From positions 248,001 to 312,000 of the forward strand of contig NZ_SLVB01000005.1 in assembly GCF_004341845.1 (NCBI RefSeq): a stretch of 64,000 nt of DNA, given 5' to 3'. Within the stretch, counting starts at the first letter, position 1. Every line of letters begins with the position of its first letter. Source of the stretch: Novosphingobium sp. PhB165. Lineage in GTDB: Bacteria; Pseudomonadota; Alphaproteobacteria; Sphingomonadales; Sphingomonadaceae. The notes beneath the pieces were generated by a model. That model worked only from the letters and a program-made list of their open reading frames with translations, searched no databases and was not told the DNA's origin. The translations under genes were made by a program, and so were the position numbers. This document shows, in pieces, positions 50,362 to 59,102 of the stretch.

Positions 50362-50765
50362 GCGGATGAGCGCGGTCACGCCCTTCGCCGTGGGTGGGGA
50401 GAACGGCGCGGCGTGGCTCGCCCAGAAGGTGCAGCCCGACGACAATGTACGATGTGCGGTGGCAACGGCCGCAAGAGGCCCGGTCGGGATAGCGAGATCA
50501 GTTGGCGATCGATCGATGACGCCTTGTCCTTTCCGACGTTTGCCCTTCTCCGAAACAGTCAGAACAGAGGAGCGCCTTGCGCGAGAAGGCTTCGCCTAAC
50601 ACAGCGATCCCGGTTCTGCCATGGCCGAATTGCGAGCGGCGGGGGCGCGTGAGCGGCCAAAATTCCTAGGCGGAGAGCCCGGATTGTCTTTCTTTTCTCC
50701 TATCATAGCCTCCGTGTGGGGGCTTTCATCATCGCTCGGCGTAGCCGGCGGCATAGGAGACGAAG

Positions 50766-52196
50766 TTGACCATCAAGACCATCGAGGAACGGCTCACGTT
50801 CCTTGAGTTCAATGCTGCGCAGCGGCGTGTGCTCGCATCTGCCGAGCCGCTCCTGCGCAAGTGTATCGGCCCCGCTCTCGACCGTTTCTACGCCCGTGTC
50901 CGCGCGACGCCTGAAATGGTGCGCATGTTCCGGGGGGACAGCCATATCGATTCCGCCAAGTCCGCGCAGGTGGGCCACTGGATGCGCATCGCCACCGGCA
51001 AGTTCGATCAGGATTACTACGACGCCGTTTCGCGGATCGGCAAAGTCCATGCGACCATCGGGCTGGAGCCGCGCTGGTACATTGGCGGCTATGCGATGAT
51101 CCTTGAGGAGATCATGGCGGCCGTGGAGCGCACCGCCAGCCCATGGCGCCGCCTGTTCCGCCCCGGTAGCGATGCCGGCAAGGTCAATCGCGCGCTGGTG
51201 AAGGCGGCGATGCTGGACATGGACCTGTCCATCTCGATCTATTTCCGGGAGGCGGAGGCGGAGCGCACGCAGGCCATCACGGCGCTGGACCGGGCGATGT
51301 CGCGCCTGGCCGATGGCGATCTGGTGCATGACATCGACGATCTGCCGCGGACCTATCTCTCGCTCACCCAGTCCTACAACAAGAGCCTTGCCAACTTGCG
51401 CGGCACGATCGGTTCGGTGGTGGAGACCTCCAGCGCCATCCAGGGCGGCGCGGGCGAGATCGCGCGTGCTTCCGAGGATCTGGCCCGCCGTACCGAGAGC
51501 AATGCCGCCAGTCTTGAGCAGGCGGCGGCGACGCTGCAGCAGGTGGAGGACCGCGTGAAGGTCACCGCCGGCGGGGCACAGGAAACGCTGGAGATCGCGG
51601 GCGAAGCACTCAACGCCGTTGGGCAGGGGCGTGGCGTGGCGGTGGATGCCGTGCAGGCCATGCGCACCGTGCTGGAGAGCGCGCGCGGGATCGACGGCGT
51701 GATCGAGGGCCTCGACAAGATTGCCTTCCAGACGCGGGTTCTGGCGATGAATGCGGCGGTGGAAGCCGGGCGCGCGGGTGAGGCAGGTCGCGGTTTCGCG
51801 GTCGTGGCCGATCTCGTCAGTTCGCTGGCCATGCGGTCCGAGGAAGAGGCGCGCCGCGCGCGCGACGGTCTTTCGGCCACCCGCAACGAGATCGAGGAAG
51901 CGGCTTCGGCCGTCACCCGTGTCGATCTGGAGCTGGAGCGGATCGCCGGCGAGGTGGACCGCGTGCACAAGCTGGTCGCCTCCATGGCACGCGATAACGA
52001 CGCGCAGGCCATCGCCATCAGCGAGATTAACGCGACTGTTGGCATGATGGATCGTTCGACCCAGCAGAACGCGGCGATGGTAGAAGAGACGTCGGCGGCG
52101 ACCCGGTCGCTCTCGTCCGATGCCACTGCGCTGGCCGTGCAGGCGGGGCTGTTTCAGATCGAGGAAGGACGCAAGCCGGGCCTTCGCGCGGCCTGA
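50766..52196 (+). CDS. Globin-coupled methyl-accepting chemotaxis protein
   Basis: A 476-residue soluble receptor with no membrane segment. Residues 1-165 are a protoglobin domain (LTFLEFNAAQRRVLASAEPL, HWMRIATGKFDQDYYDAVSR, GKVHATIGLEPRWYIGGY with the likely proximal His). Residues ~190-450 are the MCP signalling coil, with hairpin tip region GLDKIAFQTRVLAMNAAVEA, GRAGEAGRGFAVVADLV. It is like HemAT, an oxygen sensor for aerotaxis. TTG 50766 is the likely start, with AGGAG before it. No che genes are adjacent. Confidence 0.9.
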   Translation: MTIKTIEERLTFLEFNAAQRRVLASAEPLLRKCIGPALDRFYARVRATPEMVRMFRGDSHIDSAKSAQVGHWMRIATGKFDQDYYDAVSRIGKVHATIGLEPRWYIGGYAMILEEIMAAVERTASPWRRLFRPGSDAGKVNRALVKAAMLDMDLSISIYFREAEAERTQAITALDRAMSRLADGDLVHDIDDLPRTYLSLTQSYNKSLANLRGTIGSVVETSSAIQGGAGEIARASEDLARRTESNAASLEQAAATLQQVEDRVKVTAGGAQETLEIAGEALNAVGQGRGVAVDAVQAMRTVLESARGIDGVIEGLDKIAFQTRVLAMNAAVEAGRAGEAGRGFAVVADLVSSLAMRSEEEARRARDGLSATRNEIEEAASAVTRVDLELERIAGEVDRVHKLVASMARDNDAQAIAISEINATVGMMDRSTQQNAAMVEETSAATRSLSSDATALAVQAGLFQIEEGRKPGLRAA

Positions 52197-52264
52197 GGAT
52201 TCGCTTCAGGCTAGGATTACCGACCGGCCTCTCGATCATCCGCAGACCGACCAATCAAACACTC

Positions 52265-52348
52265 CGTCGCCCCCGCGAAGGCGGGGGCCCCGCTTCCTTC
52301 GCGCTACGCCTCAAGAAAAGCGGGGTTCCCGCCTTCGCGGGAACGACG
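52265..52348. repeat. GC palindrome repeat, copy 3
   Basis: CCCCCGCGAAGGCGGGGGCC (left) and TTCCCGCCTTCGCGGGAACG (right) flank a central AT-richer part. It lies between the convergent chemoreceptor and Lrp genes. Confidence 0.85.
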
Positions 52349-52394
52349 GGGTGTTTTTTGGCAGGGTGGGGTGTCGATTGGCCCAAACCCGACC

Positions 52395-52868
52395 TCACAC
52401 GTTCCCGGTATCCTTCACCGTCTCCATCGCGACGTAAGTCGATGTGCTGGAAACGTGGGGCAGATTGGACAGCTTCTCCCCTAGCACCTCGCGATAGCGG
52501 CGGATGTCGCGGGTGCGGACTTTCAGCAGATAGTCGAAGTGGCTGGCCAGCATGTGGCACTCCTCCACTTCGGGAATGCGCCGCACCGCCGCGTTGAATT
52601 CCTTCAGCGCCTGTTCGCGCGTGTCGGACAGTTTCACTTCGGTGAAGGCCACGTGGTCGAGCCCCAGCGCGGCCGGATCGACTGCCGCGTGAAAGCCCCG
52701 GATCACCCCCGAATCGATCAGTCGCTTCAGCCGAACCTGACAGGGCGTCTTGGACAGCCCGACCACGCGCGCGAGTTCGGTGACGCTGATCCGCCCATCG
52801 TTTCTGAGCGTTGCGACGATCTTGCGGTCGTGTTCATCCAGATCGACTGATTTGATCGGTTTGGCCAT
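52395..52868 (-). CDS. putR: Lrp/AsnC family regulator, probable PutR
   Basis: A 157-residue Lrp-type regulator. The N-terminal HTH is LDEHDRKIVATLRNDGRISV, TELARVVGLSKTPCQVRLKR, and the C-terminal RAM domain includes VEECHMLASHFDYLLKVRTR. It is divergent from putA with a 98-base gap, the arrangement of alphaproteobacterial PutR, which activates putA in the presence of proline. The gene name rests on this context. Confidence 0.88.
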   Translation of the reverse strand: MAKPIKSVDLDEHDRKIVATLRNDGRISVTELARVVGLSKTPCQVRLKRLIDSGVIRGFHAAVDPAALGLDHVAFTEVKLSDTREQALKEFNAAVRRIPEVEECHMLASHFDYLLKVRTRDIRRYREVLGEKLSNLPHVSSTSTYVAMETVKDTGNV

Positions 52869-52882
52869 CCTGATAGACTAGG

Positions 52883-52920
52883 TATGGCTTGAACATAAGT
52901 CCATATGGCCTGTTTAAGCC
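52883..52920. promoter_or_regulatory. Candidate PutR operator between putR and putA
   Basis: Nested inverted repeats occupy the gap: TATGG-N13-CCATA (52883-52905) and GGCTTGAAC pairing with GTTTAAGCC with one mismatch (52886-52894 with 52912-52920). Lrp proteins bind such AT-containing imperfect dyads. The position suits control of both genes. Confidence 0.5.
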
Positions 52921-52966
52921 GCGTGAAAAGGCGGATTGCCACGTGCACCCGCGATATTGTGCGCGC

Positions 52967-55900
52967 ATGACCCAGACCCCGCCATTCGCCGCTTTCGCTC
53001 CCGCCGTCAGCGCGCCAACCGCGCTCCGCAGCGCCATCACCGATGCCTTCCGCCGCGACGAGGCCGAATGCATGGCTCCGCTGCTGGCCGCAGCGACGCT
53101 GCCCGATGCGACCCGCGCCGCCGTCCGTGCCACCGCCAGCAACCTCGTCACCACGCTGCGCGTCAACCATAAGGGCACCGGCGTCGAGGGTCTGGTGCAG
53201 GAATACTCGCTGTCGAGCGAGGAGGGCGTCGCGCTCATGTGTCTGGCCGAGGCGCTGCTGCGCATTCCCGACGATGCCACCCGCGATGCGCTCATCCGCG
53301 ACAAGATCGCCGGCGGCGACTGGGGCGCGCACCTGGGCAACGGCAAGTCGCTGTTCGTCAATGCCGCCACCTGGGGCCTTGTTGTCACCGGCAAGCTGGT
53401 CGGCAGCGTCGATGACAAGGGCCTTGGCGCCGCGCTGACGCGCCTTGTCGCGCGCGCCGGTGAACCGGTAATCCGTCGCGGCGTCGACATGGCGATGCGC
53501 CTGATGGGCGAACAGTTCGTCACCGGCGAAACCATCGACGAAGCGGTGAAGCGCGCCCGCGAGCTGGAAGCGCAAGGCTTCCAGTACAGCTACGACATGC
53601 TGGGCGAGGCGGCGACGACGGCCGCCGATGCAGACCGCTACAACACCGACTACGTCAACGCCATCCACGCCATCGGCAAGGCCAGCGCCGGGCGCGGCGT
53701 CTATGGCGGGCCCGGCATTTCGATCAAGCTTTCAGCCCTCCACCCGCGCTATGTCCGCGCGCAGGCGGACCGGGTGATGAACGAACTGCTGCCGCGCGTG
53801 AAGGCGCTCGCAGTGATCGCCAAGAGCTACGACATCGGCCTCAACATCGATGCCGAGGAAGCAGACCGTCTCGAACTCTCGCTCGATCTGCTGGAGAGTC
53901 TGGCGCTCGATCCCGATCTGGCGGGCTGGGACGGCCTTGGCTTCGTGGTGCAAGCCTATGGCAAGCGCTGCCCCTATGTGCTCGACTGGATCATCGATCT
54001 GGCCCGCCGCGCCGGCCGCCGCATGATGGTGCGTCTGGTCAAGGGCGCCTACTGGGATGCCGAAATCAAGCGCGCGCAAGTCGATGGACTGGCCGACTTC
54101 CCGGTGTTCACCCGCAAGGTGCATACCGACGTGTCCTACGTCGCCTGCGCGCAGAAGCTGCTGGCCGCGCCGGATGCGGTGTTCCCGCAGTTCGCCACCC
54201 ACAACGCGCAGACGCTGGCGACGATCTACCAGCTTGCCGGCCCGGACTTCGCCATCGGCAAGTATGAGTTCCAGTGCCTGCACGGCATGGGCGAACCGCT
54301 CTATTCGCAGGTCGTCGGCAAGGACAAGCTGGACCGTCCCTGCCGCATCTACGCGCCGGTCGGCACGCATGAGACGCTGCTGGCCTACCTTGTGCGCCGC
54401 CTGCTGGAAAACGGCGCGAACTCCTCGTTCGTGAACCGCATCGCCGATCCGGCGGTACCGGTGGACGAGATGGTTGCCGATCCGGTCGACATCGTCCGCG
54501 CCATGCCGCACCCCGGCGCGCGCCACAGCGAGATCGCCGCACCTGCCGGCCTCTACACCGGGCGCCGCAACTCGGCCGGTATCGATCTGGCCGACGAGAC
54601 CGCGCTGACCGCGCTCACCGCCGCGCTTCAGGCCTCCGTGACGCGCGAATGGTTCGCCATGCCCGCCAATGCGCAGGGCAAGGTGCGCGACGTGCTGAAC
54701 CCCGCCGACCACCGCGACGTGGTGGGCAAGGTGATGGAAGTGGCGCCCGAAGCCGCCGCCGTCATGGTCGCGCGCGCCGCGATCAGCCGCTGGGGCGGTA
54801 CGCCGGTAGCCGATCGCGCCGCCATGCTCGATGCTGCCGCCGACATGATGCAGGCGCGGATCGGCGAGCTGATGGGGCTGGTCATCCGCGAAGCCGGCAA
54901 GTCCGCCGCCAATGCCATTGCCGAAGTGCGCGAGGCGATCGACTTCCTGCGCTATTACGCGCAGCAGGCCCGCGCGACCTTCGGTGCGGAGCAAGTCGCC
55001 CTCGGCCCGGTGGTCTGCATCAGCCCGTGGAACTTCCCGCTGGCGATCTTCGCCGGGCAAGTCGCCGCCGCGCTCGTTGCCGGCAACACCGTGCTGGCCA
55101 AGCCGGCCGAAGAGACCCCGCTGATTGCCGCCGAAGCCGTGCGCATCCTGCATGAGGCCGGCGTTCCGGCCGATGCGCTGCAACTGGTGCCGGGCGACGG
55201 CAAGGTCGGCGCCGCGCTTGTCGCCGCGCCGCAAGTGGCCGCGGTCATGTTCACGGGCTCCACCGAAGTCGCACGCCTGATCCAGAAGCAGCTTGCGGGC
55301 CGCACCTCGGCGGATGGCCGCGCCATTCCCCTGATTGCCGAGACCGGCGGCCAGAACGCGATGATCGTCGATTCCTCCGCGCTGGCAGAGCAGGTGGTGG
55401 CGGACGTCATTGCCTCGGCTTTCGATTCCGCCGGTCAGCGCTGCTCGGCGTTGCGTGTGCTGTGCCTTCAGGAAGACGTGGCCGACCGGACGCTGAAGAT
55501 GCTGAAGGGCGCTCTGGCCGAACTCTCCGTCGGCAACACCCAGACGCTGGCAACCGACATCGGCCCGGTCATCACCGCAGAGGCGCAGACCAATATCGCC
55601 GCGCATATCGAGACGATGAAGGCGCGCGGCTGCAAGGTCGAGCAAGTGGCGATCCCAGCCGACTGCGTGCGTGGTACGTTCGTTGCCCCCACCATCGTCG
55701 AGATCGACAGCATCGCCCAGCTTGGCCGCGAGGTCTTCGGCCCCGTGCTCCATGTCGTTCGCTTCCGCCGCGACGATCTGCCGGGCCTGATCGATGCGAT
55801 CAACGGCACCGGCTATGGCCTGACCTTCGGCCTGCACACCCGCCTCGACGCCACGGTGGAGCGCGTCACTTCGGCGGTGAAGGCGGGCAACCTCTACGTC

Positions 55901-56560
55901 AACCGCAACACCATCGGCGCGGTCGTCGGCGTGCAGCCGTTCGGCGGGCGCGGGCTTTCGGGCACCGGCCCCAAGGCAGGCGGGCCGCTCTACCTCGGCC
56001 GTCTGGTCACCAAGGCACCCGAAGTGCTCGGTCCGGCAGGGCATGGCACACCGCTGGTGGAAGCCTTCGCCGCATGGCTGGAGAGCGTGGGCGAGGCGAG
56101 CGCCGCTGCCCAGGCGCGCAAGATCGGGGTGGCATCCGCCCTTGGCACCGAGATGGAACTGACCGGCCCGGTGGGCGAACGCAACCTCTACGCGCTGCAC
56201 CCGCGCGGCCGCGTGCTGCTCCGCCCGGCCACCCGCGCCGGTCTCTTCGCGCAGATGGCGGCCGTGCTGGCCACCGGCAACACCGCTGCCGTGGAGGGCA
56301 TGGACGTCCCCGGCGGCCTGCCCGCCGAGATCGAGGCGCGGTTCCACCCCGTCGCGGGCGAAGCCTTCGCGGCCTGCCTTGTGGAGGGTGATGCCGCCGC
56401 CGTGCGCGCCGCCTGCGAGGCCGTGGCGGCGATGTCCGGCCCGATCGTGCCGGTGCACGTCAGCGCGGGACCCAATGGTGCCTGGTTGCTGGAAGAGGTC
56501 TCCACCTCGATCAACACCACCGCGGCGGGCGGCAATGCCAGCCTGATGATGATCGGCTGA
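52967..56560 (+). CDS. putA: Bifunctional proline dehydrogenase / P5C dehydrogenase
   Basis: A 1197-residue PutA that oxidises proline to glutamate in two steps with substrate channelling. The PRODH barrel (about residues 130-500) shows GPGISIKLSALHPRY, RLVKGAYWDAEIKRA, FATHN and EFQCLHGMGEPLY. The ALDH part (about 530-1010) has CISPWNFPLAIF, MFTGSTEVARLI, AETGGQNAM and the catalytic Cys in SAGQRCSALR (near residue 825). The N-terminal RHH repressor domain is absent, consistent with PutR control. The C-terminal 180 residues are the usual ALDH-like flap. Confidence 0.97.
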   Translation: MTQTPPFAAFAPAVSAPTALRSAITDAFRRDEAECMAPLLAAATLPDATRAAVRATASNLVTTLRVNHKGTGVEGLVQEYSLSSEEGVALMCLAEALLRIPDDATRDALIRDKIAGGDWGAHLGNGKSLFVNAATWGLVVTGKLVGSVDDKGLGAALTRLVARAGEPVIRRGVDMAMRLMGEQFVTGETIDEAVKRARELEAQGFQYSYDMLGEAATTAADADRYNTDYVNAIHAIGKASAGRGVYGGPGISIKLSALHPRYVRAQADRVMNELLPRVKALAVIAKSYDIGLNIDAEEADRLELSLDLLESLALDPDLAGWDGLGFVVQAYGKRCPYVLDWIIDLARRAGRRMMVRLVKGAYWDAEIKRAQVDGLADFPVFTRKVHTDVSYVACAQKLLAAPDAVFPQFATHNAQTLATIYQLAGPDFAIGKYEFQCLHGMGEPLYSQVVGKDKLDRPCRIYAPVGTHETLLAYLVRRLLENGANSSFVNRIADPAVPVDEMVADPVDIVRAMPHPGARHSEIAAPAGLYTGRRNSAGIDLADETALTALTAALQASVTREWFAMPANAQGKVRDVLNPADHRDVVGKVMEVAPEAAAVMVARAAISRWGGTPVADRAAMLDAAADMMQARIGELMGLVIREAGKSAANAIAEVREAIDFLRYYAQQARATFGAEQVALGPVVCISPWNFPLAIFAGQVAAALVAGNTVLAKPAEETPLIAAEAVRILHEAGVPADALQLVPGDGKVGAALVAAPQVAAVMFTGSTEVARLIQKQLAGRTSADGRAIPLIAETGGQNAMIVDSSALAEQVVADVIASAFDSAGQRCSALRVLCLQEDVADRTLKMLKGALAELSVGNTQTLATDIGPVITAEAQTNIAAHIETMKARGCKVEQVAIPADCVRGTFVAPTIVEIDSIAQLGREVFGPVLHVVRFRRDDLPGLIDAINGTGYGLTFGLHTRLDATVERVTSAVKAGNLYVNRNTIGAVVGVQPFGGRGLSGTGPKAGGPLYLGRLVTKAPEVLGPAGHGTPLVEAFAAWLESVGEASAAAQARKIGVASALGTEMELTGPVGERNLYALHPRGRVLLRPATRAGLFAQMAAVLATGNTAAVEGMDVPGGLPAEIEARFHPVAGEAFAACLVEGDAAAVRAACEAVAAMSGPIVPVHVSAGPNGAWLLEEVSTSINTTAAGGNASLMMIG

Positions 56561-56581
56561 TCCGCTTTCATCGCTGCGACT

Positions 56582-56614
56582 CGGACGGGCCGCTCCCTTC
56601 GTGGGGGCGGTCCG
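56582..56614 (+). terminator. Hairpin after putA
   Basis: CGGACGGGCCGCTCCC and GGGGGCGGTCCG can form an imperfect GC-rich stem (56582-56614) some 20 bases after the putA stop. The T-rich tail is weak (TTGTCGTTTG). Confidence 0.55.
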
Positions 56615-56626
56615 TTGTCGTTTGCG

Positions 56627-56690
56627 CAAGGTGACACTCCGGTTGACACAGTTGACACGGTCCAGAGAAAATCTCGCCGGTGTCACCTTG
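56627..56690. repeat. TTGACACAGTTGACACGG / TGTCACCTTG repeat, copy 2
   Basis: CAAGGTGACA (56627-56636), GGTTGACACAGTTGACACGG starting at 56641, and TGTCACCTTG (56681-56690) repeat the cluster found at 15528-15652. The outer two are inverted and can pair. The rest of the 366-base gap shows no gene. Confidence 0.75.
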
Positions 56691-56926
56691 TGGCAGCCGC
56701 CAGAGGGCAAGCCGCTGATCCTGCCCGCAATTCGAGTCGTGCCGCGTCGCATGGCGCAAGAGTCTCAAATCGCACGCTTGTAGGAAAACGAAACACGCCG
56801 GAAACAGTCGCCGCAGCCCGGCTGAGGCCCGTCTCGTCCGCTTTCCGGCAACCCGCGCGGCCCGGCATTCTTCACATCTTTGCGACCGACCGTCACAGGT
56901 GTAGGATATCAGGTGGAGAAACACCC

Positions 56927-57475
56927 ATGGGCAGGATGATCGTAGAGGCTGCCACGAGCATCGACGGATATTGGACCGATGCCGATGGCGTGACCGTTTT
57001 CCCGGTCGACGACGCGCGGCGCGCCAAGATGGTTGCGCGGCTGGCGGATACTTGCGGTGCCGTGGTGATGAGCGCCCATGCCTTCGCGGCGGGCGGAGAT
57101 CCGGACTGGTATGCCGACAATTACGAGCTTCAGGTGCCGATCTTCGTCGTTACCGACCATGCCCCCGTTCCCGCGCCGCGGGAGAATGCGCGGCTGCACT
57201 TCCACTTTCACGCCGATTTCGCCTCCACTTTCGCGGCGGCCCAGAACGTGGCGGGCGAGAGGGCGGTGCTGGTGATCGGCGGAGCGCGAACGGTCAGCGC
57301 CGCGCTCAGCACCGGCAAGGCGGACGAGATCTGGCTGCGCGTAATGTCCCGCGCGCTGGGCAGGGGCGCGCCGCTGTTCGATGAAGATATGCCCTTCGAG
57401 GACTATTTCGTGTCCGAGATGGAGAACACGCCCAGCGCCGTCCACATGCGGCTGGAGCGGCGAGACCAGAATTAG
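56927..57475 (+). CDS. Dihydrofolate reductase-fold (RibD C-terminal type) protein
   Basis: A 182-residue protein of the RibD C-terminal/DHFR-like family. It starts MGRMIVEAATSIDGYWTDAD, typical for these NADPH-binding reductases. Later signature pieces are IFVVTDHAPVP, VLVIGGARTVSAALSTGKAD and RALGRGAPLFDE. The substrate is unknown. GGAG precedes ATG 56927. Neighbours do not point to riboflavin or folate synthesis. Confidence 0.85.
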   Translation: MGRMIVEAATSIDGYWTDADGVTVFPVDDARRAKMVARLADTCGAVVMSAHAFAAGGDPDWYADNYELQVPIFVVTDHAPVPAPRENARLHFHFHADFASTFAAAQNVAGERAVLVIGGARTVSAALSTGKADEIWLRVMSRALGRGAPLFDEDMPFEDYFVSEMENTPSAVHMRLERRDQN

Positions 57476-57512
57476 GCCGGCGCGGCCTGCCTCACCTCAT
57501 CAATAACCACTT

Positions 57513-57664
57513 CGTCACCCCCGCGAAGGCGGGGGCCCCGCTTTTTGGGGCTCACGCAGAGACGCGGAGACGCAGAGGGGGCAGTTTCGGCACGCCCCCT
57601 CTGCGTCTCCGCGTCTCTGCGTGCTAAAAAGCAAGCGGGATCCCCGCCTGCGCGGGGACGACGG
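57513..57664. repeat. GC palindrome repeat, copy 4, with nested 30-bp perfect palindrome
   Basis: The outer arms resemble the other three copies (CCCCCGCGAAGGCGGGGGCC from 57516; right arm ending at 57664). Inside is a second element with 30-base perfect arms (57553-57582 with 57594-57623), rich in CAGAGACGCGGAGACGCAG, and an 11-base loop. It lies between convergent genes. Confidence 0.88.
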
Positions 57665-57696
57665 AGCGGAAGGGCGAAGGTAGTGTATTGAGCGCC

Positions 57697-58899
57697 TCAG
57701 GCGCAGGCCGGAACCGCTTCCAGTTCCACGCCGCGCTTGTGGTGCGCCAAGGTCAGCAGGAACACCGCCAGACCGCCCAGCGACAGCCCCGCGCCGATCC
57801 AGCCGGTGGAGGTCAGCCCCCAGCCGGCCGAGATGGCCAGACCGCCCAGCCACGGGCCCAGCGCATTGGCGAAGTTGAAGGCGCTGTGGTGCGCGGCGGC
57901 GGCCAGTGCCTGCGCCTCGCCCGCAACGTCCATCAGGCGCGTCTGCAGGATCGTGCCGAGCCCGCCCGAGAAGCCCACCATCAGGATCACCGGCACCAGC
58001 GTCCAGATATTGCCCGCCGCAAAGGGGAACAGCGCCAGCGAGAAGGCGCTGAACAGCAGCGCGCCGATTGCCGCGCGGCTCTGTGCGCGGTCGGCCGCCC
58101 AGGCCCAGAACAGGTTGCCCACGGTCATGCCCACGCCGAACACCGCCAGCACCAGCGGCACCATGGTTTCGGGCACTTTCGTCACTTCGATCATGGTCGA
58201 GGCAATGTAGGTATAGACCGCGAAGAGTCCGCCGAAGCCGATCGCGCCGGTCAGCAGCGTCAGCAGAACTTGCGGACGGCGCAATGCACCCAGTTCCCGC
58301 ATCGGGCTCGCGCCTTCCGAAGGCCGCTGGTGCGGCGCGAACAGTGCGACGAGAGCCACGGTAATCAGCGCCAGCACCGAAACGACGGCAAAGCCCGCAC
58401 GCCAGCCCAGAGCCTGCCCCAGCCAGTTGGCGGCGGGAACACCGATGACGGTGGCCACTGTCAGGCCCGACATGACCATGGCCACGGCCTGCGCGCGGCG
58501 GTTTTCCGGCACCATGGAGGCTGCCACCAGCGCTGCCACGCCGAAATAGGCGCCGTGCGGCAGGCCGGAGAGGAAGCGGAACAGGATCAGCAGCGGATAG
58601 CTCGGCGCCATGGCCGAAAGCCCGTTGCCCAGCGCGAACAGAGCCATCAGCCCGATCAGCAACGTCCGCCGCCCCAGTCGTGCCGCCAGTACCGCGATCA
58701 CCGGCGCGCCTACGAACACGCCCAGTGCATAGGCGCTGATCGCATGACCCGCTTGCGGCTCAGTCAGATGCAAATCGCGGGCGAAATAGGGCACGAGGCT
58801 CATGGCCGCGAATTCGGTCGTTCCGATCGCGAAAGCGCCCATCGCCAGCGCGAGCGTGACGAGTGCGGGGTGGGTATGAGGGGCGTTTCGATCGGTCAT
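57697..58899 (-). CDS. MFS transporter, DHA1 (AraJ/NepI-like) exporter
   Basis: A 400-residue major facilitator with 12 membrane segments. It shows the DHA1 drug/metabolite exporter features GTTEFAAMSLVPYFARDLHL near the N-terminus, LGRRTLLIGLMALFALGN after TM2, and FLSGLPHGAYFGVAALVAA in TM4-5. Relatives export arabinose, purine nucleosides or drugs. ATG 58899 is preferred to the start at 58923. There is no regulator adjacent. Confidence 0.88.
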   Translation of the reverse strand: MTDRNAPHTHPALVTLALAMGAFAIGTTEFAAMSLVPYFARDLHLTEPQAGHAISAYALGVFVGAPVIAVLAARLGRRTLLIGLMALFALGNGLSAMAPSYPLLILFRFLSGLPHGAYFGVAALVAASMVPENRRAQAVAMVMSGLTVATVIGVPAANWLGQALGWRAGFAVVSVLALITVALVALFAPHQRPSEGASPMRELGALRRPQVLLTLLTGAIGFGGLFAVYTYIASTMIEVTKVPETMVPLVLAVFGVGMTVGNLFWAWAADRAQSRAAIGALLFSAFSLALFPFAAGNIWTLVPVILMVGFSGGLGTILQTRLMDVAGEAQALAAAAHHSAFNFANALGPWLGGLAISAGWGLTSTGWIGAGLSLGGLAVFLLTLAHHKRGVELEAVPACA

Positions 58900-59102
58900 G
58901 TTGCACTGCAATATTGGGGGCATTTGGGCCTTACTGCAACCCGGCGCAAAGCCAATACGATTCGGAGGTGCGTTTTCTGCATGTCAAAGTTCGGCTGTCG
59001 CAACCGAAGCGATCGGACGCAGACGCGCTTTAACTTAGGATAAGCAGATTCTCGCTATCGCTTTCGCGGGGGCGACCAACATGTCGCGAAGGGAATTGCG
59101 GC

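Noticed and set aside
53732..56752. A 1006-codon frame antisense to putA
   Set aside because: It has the composition typical of antisense frames in high-GC genes, while putA is certain on the plus strand.
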